A stretch of DNA of 64,000 nucleotides from assembly GCA_027622655.1 (NCBI GenBank), contig JAQBYI010000002.1, forward strand, positions 34,833 through 98,832, given 5' to 3'. The stretch comes from Gemmatimonadota bacterium (lineage in GTDB: Bacteria; Gemmatimonadota; Gemmatimonadetes; Gemmatimonadales; Gemmatimonadaceae). Numbering within the stretch: the stretch's first letter is position 1; the number at the start of each line of letters is the position of its first letter. Positions 9,021 to 17,733 of the stretch are shown here, in pieces. The translations under genes were made by a program, and so were the position numbers. The notes under the pieces were generated by a model, which saw nothing but the letters and a program-made list of their open reading frames with translations, was not told the origin of the DNA and made no database searches.

Positions 9021-10028
9021 CTATGGGTGGATGTTCAATGTAGCCGCAAAAGGGAGCGCTACTACCGTTGCCTGCACGTCACCGGTAGAAGCTCGTATCG
9101 TGACCGCGTCGCCGTCCGCGACTTCGCGGCGGACGTACGCGAGCGCGATCGCTCCGAATGTCGGAGAATCTGCAGCGGACCTGACACCACCGACAACGGT
9201 GCCGTCCGACGTGGCCAGCTCGGCACCACGCTCGAGCGAACCCGAACCGCGCAATCCACGCAAGGTTCGATTGACGTGGCCCCGGAAGTGCACACGCGCG
9301 ACCGTTTCCTGACCGGCGTAGCACCCTTTGTCGAACGAGATCGCGCCCAGGCGATCGAACGCCGCTTCCTGGGCGAGGACGTTTTCGTCGAAATCGGCCC
9401 CAAACAGCGGGCGACCGGCTTCGATGCGAAGTACGTCGGCCGTCGCTGCATCGATCTGTACTGCTCCGTTGGCCGCGAGCGCGGCCAGCGTCGTCACGGC
9501 AACGTCCGCGTCGAGGAGCAGGTCGAATCCCGGAACGCCAAGATCCGGCACGCGTGCGATCATCACGGCCGCCGTGCCGGTAGCAATAATGTGAGCGAAC
9601 TCGGGCATCGTAGAGAGATCGCTTTCGGCGACGCCGGTCGAGGCGGCGACTGTGCGTGCCGCGTGCGGGCCGAACACGCCAATGGATCGCAGCGTGGCCG
9701 ACACGTCTTCATACTTCGCGAGTCGCGGATTGACGTACTTCCGAAGCATCGTGAGCAATGCCGGTGCCGCCGCGGCCGAAGTGTCCACGAGATAACTCTC
9801 GTTGCGGGCGAACACCCGGACATCGGCAATGATCTTTCCTTTCACGGTCAGCGCAGCCGCGTAGTGCCCGAAGCCCGGCTTTAGCGTTGCGACGTCGTTC
9901 GTGAGCAGGCCGTTCAGGGTTGCAGCGGCCTGCGCTCCCGTGAATTCCAGGCGAAGCCGATCGCTGCGATCGATGAACGCCGCGTCCTCTCTTGCCGCTC
10001 GATACCCGTTCCCAATCGCGTGCGTCAT
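9021..10028 (-). CDS. ygfZ: folate-binding protein YgfZ (GcvT-like)
   Basis: 335 aa. It carries the YgfZ signature K-G-C-Y-A-G-Q-E followed by T-V-A-R-V-H, plus the GcvT-like fold (L-N-G-L-L-T-N-D-V near the start, G-K-I-I-A-D-V-R). YgfZ uses tetrahydrofolate and its conserved Cys to help make or repair 4Fe-4S clusters in a subset of enzymes. Its placement between glcF (two 4Fe-4S motifs) and a 4Fe-4S molybdoenzyme agrees with that role. It overlaps glcF by 4 bp (ATGA), so translational coupling is likely. Confidence 0.9.
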   Translation of the reverse strand: MTHAIGNGYRAAREDAAFIDRSDRLRLEFTGAQAAATLNGLLTNDVATLKPGFGHYAAALTVKGKIIADVRVFARNESYLVDTSAAAAPALLTMLRKYVNPRLAKYEDVSATLRSIGVFGPHAARTVAASTGVAESDLSTMPEFAHIIATGTAAVMIARVPDLGVPGFDLLLDADVAVTTLAALAANGAVQIDAATADVLRIEAGRPLFGADFDENVLAQEAAFDRLGAISFDKGCYAGQETVARVHFRGHVNRTLRGLRGSGSLERGAELATSDGTVVGGVRSAADSPTFGAIALAYVRREVADGDAVTIRASTGDVQATVVALPFAATLNIHP

Positions 10029-11311
10029 CGCGATACCTCGATAGCGGCCGACGGCGCTGCACGCTGTGCCGTGTACGCGGCGTCGAGCAATTCTACGGGA
10101 TGCCGCACTGCGACGTCGCTTCCGGCGCGGAGCAGCCCCGCCCCGATATGCATCATGCAGCCGGGGTTCCCGGTGACGACCGTGCGCGCGCCGCTTGCCA
10201 CGATACCATCAATCTTCGGTGAGAGTATCTGGCGCGACAGGTCCGGTTGCGCGAGCGAATAGAGCCCAGCGCTTCCGCAGCACTGTGCCGCATCCGGAAG
10301 CTCATCTGAATCGAGCCCGTGCACTGCGCCCAGCACTTTCGCGGGCGCGCTGGAGAGTCGCTGTCCGTGCACCAGATGGCACGGATGGTCAACGGCTACG
10401 CGGCCAGGGGTTGCTGTTTGCGCCGGGTGCGGCCCTGCGGCCGCGAGCAGTTCGCTCACGTCACGAACTCGCGCACTGAACGCCGTGGCACGATCGCGCC
10501 AGGCGGCGTCGTCGGCGAGCAGATGGGCATAGTCCTTCATTGCCGCACCGCACCCTGCCGAGTTGACCGCGATGTACTGAGCGTCCGACACATCGAACGC
10601 TTCAATGTTTGCGCGAGCCAGCAAGCGGGCGGTGTCCCGGTCGCCGGCGTGCGCGTGCAGCGCGCCACAGCAGCGTTGCGTGGGCGCCGCGCGCAGCTGG
10701 TACCCGTTGTACGCGAGCACTCGCTCAGTGGCACGGTTCACTGGCGCGAGAAGTCCTTCCATCACACAACCGGTCAGAACGGCCACATTTTCGCGCACAG
10801 GCGTACTTGCGGCAGGCGCGGAGTGATTGGCAGTTGTTGGCGAACCTTGCGGCCGGCGCGTCGCCTCGAGCGTCGCCATCGCCACGCCCAGTCGCCCGGG
10901 AGCGCGCAGCAGGACCCGGCTAAGGCCCACTGCGCGTGCCATCCTGGCGAACCACATCGCCACCCACATCGGCGCCGGATTCGCGAACGTGAAGAGTACG
11001 AGCCGCTCAATCCAGGTGCCGGGTCGATGCGCGGCCAAAGCAGCCCGCGTGTCCTCGAGCAAGTGGCCGTACGGTACGCCCGATGGGCATGCGGTCTCGC
11101 ACGCCCGGCAGCCCAGGCACTGGTCGAGATGGAGTCCGACTGCGTCGTCCGCCGGGTCAAGCGTTCCCGCCGCGAGCGCCTTCATTAGCACGATGCGGCC
11201 ACGCGGCGAATCATTTTCGTCGTCGAGGGTGAGGTAAGTTGGGCACGCCTGCAGGCAGAAGCCGCAATGAACGCACAACTCCGACCCCGGGAGCGGTCGC
11301 ACGGCGGTCAT
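10025..11311 (-). CDS. glcF: glycolate oxidase iron-sulfur subunit GlcF
   Basis: 428 aa. Two 4Fe-4S ferredoxin motifs lie at the N-terminus (C-V-H-C-G-F-C-L-Q-A-C-P and C-L-G-C-R-A-C-E-T-A-C-P-S-G). Two CCG domains follow (C-C-G-A-L-H and C-C-G-S-A-G-L), the layout of GlcF and related heterodisulfide-type subunits. It passes electrons from the flavoprotein GlcD to the membrane quinone pool. It overlaps glcE by 4 bp upstream and ygfZ by 4 bp downstream. The length is normal (~400-430). Confidence 0.93.
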   Translation of the reverse strand: MTAVRPLPGSELCVHCGFCLQACPTYLTLDDENDSPRGRIVLMKALAAGTLDPADDAVGLHLDQCLGCRACETACPSGVPYGHLLEDTRAALAAHRPGTWIERLVLFTFANPAPMWVAMWFARMARAVGLSRVLLRAPGRLGVAMATLEATRRPQGSPTTANHSAPAASTPVRENVAVLTGCVMEGLLAPVNRATERVLAYNGYQLRAAPTQRCCGALHAHAGDRDTARLLARANIEAFDVSDAQYIAVNSAGCGAAMKDYAHLLADDAAWRDRATAFSARVRDVSELLAAAGPHPAQTATPGRVAVDHPCHLVHGQRLSSAPAKVLGAVHGLDSDELPDAAQCCGSAGLYSLAQPDLSRQILSPKIDGIVASGARTVVTGNPGCMMHIGAGLLRAGSDVAVRHPVELLDAAYTAQRAAPSAAIEVSR

Positions 11312-12246
11312 GACACGCTCCCCGGATTGGCGCCGAACACTCCGGGGTTGAGCACACCGGCTGGGTCGAAGCGCTCCTTCAAACGCCGGGCGACACTGGT
11401 CGCAAACGGATCACCGTCGAGCCGCCGTGGGTGCGGATCGAGCGCGCGTAGTCGTGTCCAGACACTGGCGTCGATTTCCGTGACTTCTCCCGCGGCCGAC
11501 GCGCCAGCATGCCCCGCCTCTACAAGCGCTGCGTTCCCGCCGTAGCGGGCTATCACGCAGCCGGCCGGAAGTGAGAGGGCGCCGGCGAGGCGCTCATCAA
11601 TCGATTCACAGGCGATGGGCTGCACGTCTGCACGACGGATAATCGCGGCCAGCTCGACGTCTGCGGTTCGCGGTGCCACACAAAGCGTCCGATCAACGGT
11701 CGGGCGCGCACGCAGGCGAACAGTCACTTCGGTAATGACGCCGAGCGTTCCAAATGCGCCGACCATCAGCCGGGTGAGGTCGAACCCCGCGACGTTCTTC
11801 ACGACGCGCCCGCCTCCGCGAATCGTCGTGCCGGTTCCATCCACGAACTCGACGCCGAGTGCAATATCGCGCGGTCGGCCGAGCGCATTCGCGCATGGCC
11901 CGGCGGTCGCAGTGGCGAAGGTCGCACCGATGGTGCCGTCGTCGTCGCCCCAGGAGAGCAGGGGACACCACTGATTGTTCGGCGCGGTGATCGCGTTCAG
12001 CTCGGCGAGTGTCGTTCCCGCGCGGACCGTGAGCGTGAGATCCGACGGTACGTACGCAACGACGCCGGTGAGCTTCGCTAGTGAAAGTGTCGGCAAATCT
12101 GCGCCCACGCGCGCCGCTGGTGAGCCGGCGCCGGACCACCGCCCGCTTCCGAGCACCCGAAGCGGCGCTCCTGCCGAATGCGCCGCGCGGACTACTTCGG
12201 CCACATCGGCTGTCGACAACACTTCCGCCGGAGCGCGTACGCTCAT
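11308..12246 (-). CDS. glcE: glycolate oxidase FAD-binding subunit GlcE
   Basis: 312 aa from the ATG at 12246, which overlaps the glcD stop as ATGA; the longer ORF to 12273 would intrude into glcD. The FAD-binding type 2 (PCMH) fold is seen in P-L-R-V-L-G-S-G-R-W-S-G, G-T-I-G-A-T-F-A-T-A-T-A-G-P and G-G-R-V-V-K-N-V-A-G-F-D-L. The C-terminus ends R-F-D-P-A-G-V-L-N-P-G, typical of this family. GlcE is the second flavoprotein-like subunit of the GlcDEF complex and shares ancestry with GlcD. Confidence 0.92.
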   Translation of the reverse strand: MSVRAPAEVLSTADVAEVVRAAHSAGAPLRVLGSGRWSGAGSPAARVGADLPTLSLAKLTGVVAYVPSDLTLTVRAGTTLAELNAITAPNNQWCPLLSWGDDDGTIGATFATATAGPCANALGRPRDIALGVEFVDGTGTTIRGGGRVVKNVAGFDLTRLMVGAFGTLGVITEVTVRLRARPTVDRTLCVAPRTADVELAAIIRRADVQPIACESIDERLAGALSLPAGCVIARYGGNAALVEAGHAGASAAGEVTEIDASVWTRLRALDPHPRRLDGDPFATSVARRLKERFDPAGVLNPGVFGANPGSVS

Positions 12247-13670
12247 TTGCGGGCTCCTGGAGCGGCCATCCACTCACGGCAACGATGAACCGGCACGACC
12301 TTCCCCGGATTGGCTCGCCGGGCCGGATCGAACGCATCGCGGAGGCGGCACATTGCGTCGAGCGAATCCGGCGAGAAGAGCGCATCCATATATGGAAGCT
12401 TGTCGAGCCCGACACCGTGCTCGCCGGTAATCGTCCCGCCCTCGGCGATGCAGAGTTCCATGATCTCCTTGCACGCGGCATGCACCCTCGCCGACTCGTC
12501 GGCGTCATCACCGTTGTACGGGATGTTCGGGTGCAGGTTGCCGTCACCGGCGTGGAACACGTTGCAGACACGGATGCCGTGTCGTTCGCCGATCTCGGCA
12601 ATTGCGCGCAGGATTGGCGCCAGCTTGGTGCGCGGTACGACTGCGTCCTGCACAGCGAGGTTTGCAGCAACGCGACCCATCGCGCCGAACGCCTTCTTGC
12701 GGCCCTGCCAAAGGCGCGCGCGCTCGGCCGGATTCGTAGCCGTTCGCACAGTGCGTGCGCCCGACTCGCTGCAGATGGCTTTGATGGCTGCAACGTCGTC
12801 GTCGAGGCCGGCCACGGGGCCGTCCACTTCAATGATGAGCGCTGCGGCGGCGTCGGTTGGATATCCGGCTGCGTATATGGAAGCTTCAACAGCCGCGATC
12901 GTTCCCGCGTCAATAAGCTCCAGCGCCGCTGGAACGATGCCGGCCGCGATGATCGCGCTCACCGCTTCGGCTGCGCCGTCTACCGTGACGAAGTCAGCGA
13001 GCATCGTACAGATGCGCGCTGGGTTCTGCGTGAGGCGTACGGTGACATCGACCGCAAGTCCGAAACATCCCTCTGACCCGACAAACGCGCCGAGGAGGTC
13101 GTAGCCGATGTCGTCGTTGCGCGGGGCTTCGAGCACGATCAGCTCTCCGTCCGGCAGCGCGACGGTGGCCGCCGCCACGTGGTTGAGCGTCACGCCGTAC
13201 TTGAGGCAGTGGGGTCCGCCGGCATTCTCCGCAACATTGCCGCCAATCGTGCACGCAGTCTGACTCGATGGGTCCGGCGCATAATGAAGCCCGTGCGGGA
13301 GTGCGGCGCGGGACAGCGTCGCGTTTACCACTCCGGGTTCAACAGTCGCAGTCATGGCGACCGGATCAATCGCGATGATGCGGCGCATCCGATGCATGCC
13401 GACCAGCACGATTCCGTCCGCGAGCGCTCCTCCCGAAAGTCCGGTACCGGCGCCACGCGCCACGAACGGCGTATCGGCGGCGGCAAGGGCGCGCACCACT
13501 GCGATCGCTTCGTCACGCGTACCCGGCGACACCATCATGCGCGGCCGCTTGTGGTAGCCGGGGAGTCCGTCGTTCTCGTACACGAGGAGCTCCACCGCCC
13601 GCGTCGTGACGTGGCGCGTGCCGACGATCCCGGCGAGGGTGGTGGCGAGGGAAGTGGCGAGGGGATCCAC
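12243..13670 (-). CDS. glcD: glycolate/2-hydroxyacid oxidase subunit GlcD
   Basis: 475 aa if translation starts at GTG 13670 (V-D-P-L-A-T-S); an upstream start at 13757 would run into the sigma-gene terminator. FAD-binding motifs are clear: V-A-R-G-A-G-T-G-L-S-G-G, C-T-I-G-G-N-V-A-E-N-A-G-G-P-H and V-G-S-E-G. The C-terminal half has H-A-G-D-G-N-L-H-P and G-E-H-G-V-G, the substrate and metal-site signature of D-lactate/glycolate dehydrogenases. It oxidises glycolate or D-2-hydroxyacids and is the first gene of the operon. GlcD and D-lactate dehydrogenase are hard to separate by sequence, but adjacent glcE and glcF favour glycolate. No good ribosome-binding site is seen. Confidence 0.92.
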   Translation of the reverse strand: MDPLATSLATTLAGIVGTRHVTTRAVELLVYENDGLPGYHKRPRMMVSPGTRDEAIAVVRALAAADTPFVARGAGTGLSGGALADGIVLVGMHRMRRIIAIDPVAMTATVEPGVVNATLSRAALPHGLHYAPDPSSQTACTIGGNVAENAGGPHCLKYGVTLNHVAAATVALPDGELIVLEAPRNDDIGYDLLGAFVGSEGCFGLAVDVTVRLTQNPARICTMLADFVTVDGAAEAVSAIIAAGIVPAALELIDAGTIAAVEASIYAAGYPTDAAAALIIEVDGPVAGLDDDVAAIKAICSESGARTVRTATNPAERARLWQGRKKAFGAMGRVAANLAVQDAVVPRTKLAPILRAIAEIGERHGIRVCNVFHAGDGNLHPNIPYNGDDADESARVHAACKEIMELCIAEGGTITGEHGVGLDKLPYMDALFSPDSLDAMCRLRDAFDPARRANPGKVVPVHRCREWMAAPGARK

Positions 13671-13750
13671 GAACGAATTGTAGCGACACGACGCGGCGCA
13701 GCCGTCATCGGGGCCCACTGCGGTCGATCGATCGCAGGCGCGCACCCGGT

Positions 13751-13786
13751 AAAACACGAAGGGCCGAGCTTTCGCTCGACCCTTCG
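13751..13786 (-). terminator. rho-independent terminator of the sigma-factor gene
   Basis: On the minus strand CGAAGGGTCGAGC, a GAAA loop and GCTCGGCCCTTCG form a near-perfect 13-bp stem (13757-13786) followed by TGTTTT. It lies ~50 bp after the sigma-gene stop and before glcD. Confidence 0.85.
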
Positions 13787-13833
13787 ATTCAACTCACGCG
13801 GCGCCTTCCGGGGGCGGTGGGTGGGGCTCTGTG

Positions 13834-14727
13834 TTACGTAATCTCCCAGAAGCCAGCGAGCGAACGCCCTTCGGGCGCCTCACGCAGCTTCTCGAACGCA
13901 CGCTCACGGATCTGGCGTATGCGTTCGCGAGTGACGCCCATCAGGGCGCCAATCTTTTCAAGCGTCATCGCCTCGGCGCCCTCGTCGAGGCCATAGTACA
14001 AGTTCAGGATCTTGCGTTCGCGCGGCGTGAGGTGGCGATGGAAAACCTTGTCGATCGTCTCGCGCATCAGGTTCACGTCGGTCCGTTCTTCGATCTCGAC
14101 GCCGTCGGCACCGGCGAATCGTTCGCCGAGCGTGCTGGCTTCGCGATCGCTTCGGTCCACCGGCGCGTCCAGCGAAAGTTCCGTCGCCGACATCTGCTTG
14201 GCGGAGCGCACGTGTTCCGGTGACTGTTCGAGCAACCGGCCAATTTCATGATCCGTCGGATCGCGCCTCAGCACCTGCCCGAGGATCGTCTCGGCGCGCG
14301 AAAGTCGAATGAGCTGCGAATTCTGGTTGAGTGGAATCCGGACCGAGCGCGTTTGCTCGGCCAACGCCTTGAGTACGGCCTGGCGCACCCACCACACAGC
14401 GTACGAGATGAATTTTACGCCTTGGTCGGGGTCGAACTTTCGGACCGCCTTGAGCAATCCTTCGTTGCCAATGGCAACGAGTTCGGACAGGTCGAGGCCG
14501 TGGCCCTGGTACTTCTTCACGTAAGAGATGACGAACCTGAGATTCGCCGTGACGAGTCGCTCGGCCGCCTGTTCGTCACCCTTTTGCGCCAGTCGCGCCA
14601 GCCGTTTCTCTTCGGCAGGGTCCTTGATCAGTGGGAGCTTCTGGATGTCCTGCAAATACTGGTCGAACGCAGACGAGGGGGACGAGCGGAAAAACGACTT
14701 GCTCCTCGACTCAATCGCAGGCTGCAT
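13834..14727 (-). CDS. RNA polymerase sigma-70 family factor (RpoD/SigA type)
   Basis: 297 aa from ATG 14727 (GGGGTG about 5 nt upstream). Regions in order: 1.2 (A-F-D-Q-Y-L-Q-D-I), 2 (A-N-L-R-F-V-I-S-Y-V-K-K-Y, F-D-P-D-Q-G-V-K-F-I-S-Y-A-V-W-W-V-R-Q), 3 (S-V-R-I-P-L-N-Q-N-S-Q), and 4.2 (M-T-L-E-K-I-G, G-V-T-R-E-R-I-R-Q-I). Region 1.1 and the long non-conserved region of E. coli RpoD are absent, so the architecture is that of short SigA or group 2 factors. It recognises -10/-35 promoters of the sigma-70 kind. It is monocistronic, with its own promoter and terminator. Whether it is the housekeeping sigma cannot be settled from the window. Confidence 0.9.
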   Translation of the reverse strand: MQPAIESRSKSFFRSSPSSAFDQYLQDIQKLPLIKDPAEEKRLARLAQKGDEQAAERLVTANLRFVISYVKKYQGHGLDLSELVAIGNEGLLKAVRKFDPDQGVKFISYAVWWVRQAVLKALAEQTRSVRIPLNQNSQLIRLSRAETILGQVLRRDPTDHEIGRLLEQSPEHVRSAKQMSATELSLDAPVDRSDREASTLGERFAGADGVEIEERTDVNLMRETIDKVFHRHLTPRERKILNLYYGLDEGAEAMTLEKIGALMGVTRERIRQIRERAFEKLREAPEGRSLAGFWEIT

Positions 14728-14819
14728 ACACACCCCGGAATGGCGTTGGGTTGTACGGCGAACGCGGCGAACAGACTCACTCAATTCCCGCGGCGACAGG
14801 TCGTCAGGCGGGGACGCGC

Positions 14820-14848
14820 AGGTTATGCGAGGGGCCGGGGACGGTCAA
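14820..14848 (-). promoter_or_regulatory. sigma-70-type promoter of the sigma-factor gene
   Basis: Minus strand: TTGACC (14848-14843), 17-nt spacer, TAACCT (14825-14820). The predicted start of transcription near 14813 leaves a ~85-nt leader before ATG 14727. No other structure was seen in the 14728-14947 gap. Confidence 0.65.
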
Positions 14849-14947
14849 CACCCAAGCACCGTGCCAAGCCGGGCCAGATGAAGACAACGCTGGTTAACCC
14901 GATGCGAGACAGTCGGTTAGCTCAACATCACAAATCTTCCTCGCTTT

Positions 14948-16081
14948 CTACTCCGCGAAGCACTCCAGAAGCGCGGAAAGCACGATTTCGTCGCTTACCT
15001 GCGTTCCGTAGGCTGATTCGGTAGCCGCGACAATACCGACATCGCACAGCAATGCGTACTCCACGGCTCCGGCGCGCGACTTCTTGTCGGAGCGTGTGAG
15101 CGCGAGGATGGCTGCGGGGGCGAGCGAAGGGGCGAACGCTCTCGGCGGTCGAACCGGAAGGCCCAGCGCAACGAGCGCATCGGTGATTTTTGGCGCAAGG
15201 GAAGGTGGCGAAACGCCGAGCTTGGCGCCGATGATCGCTTCAGCGCGCATCCCGACACCTACGCACGCTCCGTGCAGCATCGCGAAGCCGGTGGCCGTCT
15301 CGATCGCGTGCCCAATCGTATGGCCAAAGTTGAGCACCTTCCTGAACCCGGATTCGCGCTCGTCGCGCCCTACGACGCCGGCCTTGATCTGGAGGTTTCG
15401 AGCGACCAGTTCAGTGAACTTGGGAGCCGATGCTTGAGCCGGGTCGCTGACCGTCGCGGCGTTTGCGAGCAACCAATCCAGTTCGCCGCTCGACGTGATG
15501 AGCGCGTGTTTCAGCGCCTCGGCCAATCCGTTCCTGATGTGCTCGGGCGAAAGCGTTCCGAGTACCGCCGGGTCGGCTAGCACCAGCGCAGGATGGTGGA
15601 ACGCTCCGACGAGATTCTTGCCGGCTGGTGTGTCCACGCCCGTCTTGCCGCCGATGGCCGCATCGATCATCGCCAGCAGAGTCGTCGGCACTTGGATGAC
15701 TGGAAGGCCGCGCATGTACGTCGCGGCGACGAACCCCGCGAGGTCTCCAACCACCCCACCGCCGACCGCTATCACGACCGAGTCGCGGCCGACGGCGCCG
15801 GCAAGCATCACGTCCGTGAGGCGCGACCACTCGGCGCGTGACTTGCTGGCCTCGCCGGCAGGAATCGCGAGCTGGTCGCGCGCCGACACACCAAGCCGCG
15901 CGGCAAGCGGCGCGGCGTAAAGCGGGGCAACGTTGGAATCGCTGATCACCACCGCTCGCCGCGCGCCGACAGTGTCGCGAATGAACTCGATGCCGTCGGT
16001 CGCGAGCGGAGCACCGACGATGATTCGCGATCCGTGGAGCGCGATCTCGAGCGGGTGATGCGCCGCGCGTCCGTCTACCAG
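14948..16081 (-). CDS. aroB: 3-dehydroquinate synthase AroB, apparent CTG start
   Basis: Second step of the shikimate pathway (DAHP to 3-dehydroquinate, NAD and Zn dependent). The NAD-binding motif V-G-G-G-V-V-G-D-L-A-G-F-V and the metal-site segments G-L-A-E-A-L-K-H and N-F-G-H-T-I-G-H-A-I-E are present. Homology clearly extends upstream of the first GTG (15952): the frame continues E-I-A-L-H-G-S-R-I-I-V-G, the expected first beta strands. No ATG, GTG or TTG occurs in that stretch; the best start is CTG at 16081, with GGAG seven bases before it, overlapping the end of the adenosyltransferase gene by 7 bp. This gives 377 aa, close to the usual ~360. The downstream sigma gene has its own promoter. 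Confidence 0.9.
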   Translation of the reverse strand: MVDGRAAHHPLEIALHGSRIIVGAPLATDGIEFIRDTVGARRAVVISDSNVAPLYAAPLAARLGVSARDQLAIPAGEASKSRAEWSRLTDVMLAGAVGRDSVVIAVGGGVVGDLAGFVAATYMRGLPVIQVPTTLLAMIDAAIGGKTGVDTPAGKNLVGAFHHPALVLADPAVLGTLSPEHIRNGLAEALKHALITSSGELDWLLANAATVSDPAQASAPKFTELVARNLQIKAGVVGRDERESGFRKVLNFGHTIGHAIETATGFAMLHGACVGVGMRAEAIIGAKLGVSPPSLAPKITDALVALGLPVRPPRAFAPSLAPAAILALTRSDKKSRAGAVEYALLCDVGIVAATESAYGTQVSDEIVLSALLECFAE

Positions 16082-16626
16082 GTGACTTCTCCAGCGCCTG
16101 CCCGGCGGTTCGCGACGCGTGCCAGGACAAACAACAGATCCGAGAGCCGGTTGAGGTAGACGACGACGACTGCCGGGACTTCCTCATCGTTTCGCAGCCG
16201 CACAACGGCGCGCTCGGCCCGCCTGCAAACAGTGCGCGCCACATGCAGTGCTGCAGCCTTTGGCGTGCCGCCCGGCATGATGAATGCCTTGAGCGTTTCG
16301 AGTTCCGACTCGCCGTCGTCGATTGCCTGTTCGAGTTGGGAAATCCGCTTGTCCCCGATACGGGCTTTCTCGAGCTGCTTCTTGTGCTCTTCCGGGTGCG
16401 GCGTAGCGAGCAGCGCCCCGATTGAAAAGAGGTCGCGTTGCACCGGGGCGAGCACTTCGTCGATGCGCGGCATCATGTCCACCGACCGCGCCGCGCCAAT
16501 GACGGCGTTGAGTTCGTCCACATCTCCGTACGCTTCGACACGCCGGTCGTCCTTGCCGACGCGTGCGCCGCCAAACAGCGCGGTGCGTCCGTCGTCGCCG
16601 GTCTTCGTATAGATCTTCGGAGCCAT
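16075..16626 (-). CDS. cob(I)alamin adenosyltransferase, PduO type
   Basis: 183 aa from ATG 16626 (M-A-P-K-I-Y-T-K-T-G-D-D-G). The ATP-binding N-terminal T-K-T-G-D-D-G-x-T-x-L-F-G-G motif, the R-V-E-A-Y-G-D-V-D-E-L-N-A helix and the C-terminal R-R-A-E-R-A-V-V-R-L plus L-N-R-L-S-D-L-L-F motifs define PduO/MMAB adenosyltransferases, which transfer adenosyl from ATP to cob(I)alamin to make coenzyme B12. The ORF can extend to 16773 but that part overlaps the kinase gene. The stop overlaps the inferred aroB start. No B12 riboswitch was seen upstream, as the gene follows the kinase by 34 bp. Confidence 0.93.
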   Translation of the reverse strand: MAPKIYTKTGDDGRTALFGGARVGKDDRRVEAYGDVDELNAVIGAARSVDMMPRIDEVLAPVQRDLFSIGALLATPHPEEHKKQLEKARIGDKRISQLEQAIDDGESELETLKAFIMPGGTPKAAALHVARTVCRRAERAVVRLRNDEEVPAVVVVYLNRLSDLLFVLARVANRRAGAGEVTW

Positions 16627-16660
16627 TCGGTTCGGTGGTTGGATGAGTCTCGGACGAAAG

Positions 16661-17656
16661 CTACGCTTGTACGCCGCCTGCGAAGTTCGCCGACGGGTCG
16701 AGTTGCGCCGGGGGGCTGTACGTGGTCGGGAAGATTCGGGCGAAGTGGGCCTGCAGCCGCTCCGGTGAACCAATCGCCTTCTGCCTGACGCACCACTGGT
16801 CGAGCGTAAGCCCGAGCATGGCGGCGTTGGGCCGAAGCATGGGATCCTTGGAAATCGCGAGCGTTATCAGACCAGCCAGTCCTGGGTCGACGTCGGGCAG
16901 GAGGCGCGGCACATTCGGTGTTGGTGCGATCGTCACCTCGTCCATCGCGGCCTCGGTTTCGATTTCCCGGAAGAGTTGTTCACGCGCGAGGAGCTCGAAC
17001 AGGACGACCGCGGTCGAGAACACGTCCGTTCGCCAATCGACTTTGAGTCCGAGCACCTGCTCGGGACTCATGTAGTGCTTCTTGCCAATCGTGAGCTGCC
17101 GTGCCTCGGCGGGATCGTGCATTGTCCGGGCCTTCGCGATTCCGAAATCGGCGAGTTTTACCTGCCCGTCCCACGTCAGCAGAACATTTCCGGGCGACAC
17201 GTCGCGGTGCACGATGTAGAGCCGCTCACCGAGGTCGTTCATGAAATTGTGCGCAAAGTCGAGCGCGCGGCACACACGACTGACGATGTACGCGGCGATG
17301 GCGTGCGGGATCGGTTCGTCGAGAGCGCGATGGCGGTCGATCAGCGCACGCAGCGTTACTCCGCGAATGTATTCCATTGCCATGAAAAACTCGCCGCCGA
17401 CCTCCTCGAACTGAAAGATCTGGACGATGTTGCCGTGCACGAGATTCGCCGAGAGCTTCGCTTCGTCGATGAACAGCTGCAGCCACTCGGGTTCGCGCGC
17501 GTATTTTTCGTGGATCACTTTCAGTGCCACACGCTTGGTGAAGCCCCGGTCGCCGACCTGCTCCGCTTCATACACGGTTGCCATTCCGCCCCTCGCGATG
17601 CGCCGGATGAGGCGGAACTTCCCGGGATACTCGATTGTCCGTGTGCCGTCGCTCAT
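16661..17656 (-). CDS. cytosolic Ser/Thr protein kinase
   Basis: 331 aa. A complete Hanks-type kinase domain fills most of the protein: glycine loop A-R-G-G-M-A-T-V-Y, V-A-L-K-V-I lysine, catalytic I-V-H-R-D-V-S-P-G-N, D-F-G-I-A-K, A-P-E-equivalent M-S-P-E-Q and the W-R-T-D-V-F segment. The HRDxSPxN form is typical of kinases in Myxococcota and related phyla. There is no transmembrane or sensory domain; only ~60 residues follow. It is the first gene of the run kinase-PduO-aroB and diverges from the FNR gene across 77 bp. The target is unknown. Confidence 0.9.
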   Translation of the reverse strand: MSDGTRTIEYPGKFRLIRRIARGGMATVYEAEQVGDRGFTKRVALKVIHEKYAREPEWLQLFIDEAKLSANLVHGNIVQIFQFEEVGGEFFMAMEYIRGVTLRALIDRHRALDEPIPHAIAAYIVSRVCRALDFAHNFMNDLGERLYIVHRDVSPGNVLLTWDGQVKLADFGIAKARTMHDPAEARQLTIGKKHYMSPEQVLGLKVDWRTDVFSTAVVLFELLAREQLFREIETEAAMDEVTIAPTPNVPRLLPDVDPGLAGLITLAISKDPMLRPNAAMLGLTLDQWCVRQKAIGSPERLQAHFARIFPTTYSPPAQLDPSANFAGGVQA

Positions 17657-17733
17657 GGGAAGACGGGGGCTGGAGTTTGCGGATTCGCCCTTTAACGGTT
17701 GCCGCGAATCATTACGATGGCGAATTTTGCTGC

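Noticed and set aside
13621..13665. Repeated GGCGAGGG units near the glcD start
   Set aside because: They encode the repeated L-A-T-x-L-A stretch at the start of GlcD; codon-level repetition, not a regulatory repeat.
14728..14947. Possible RNA gene or riboswitch in the gap upstream of the sigma gene
   Set aside because: Only a promoter is supported; no tRNA-like fold or conserved riboswitch core was seen.
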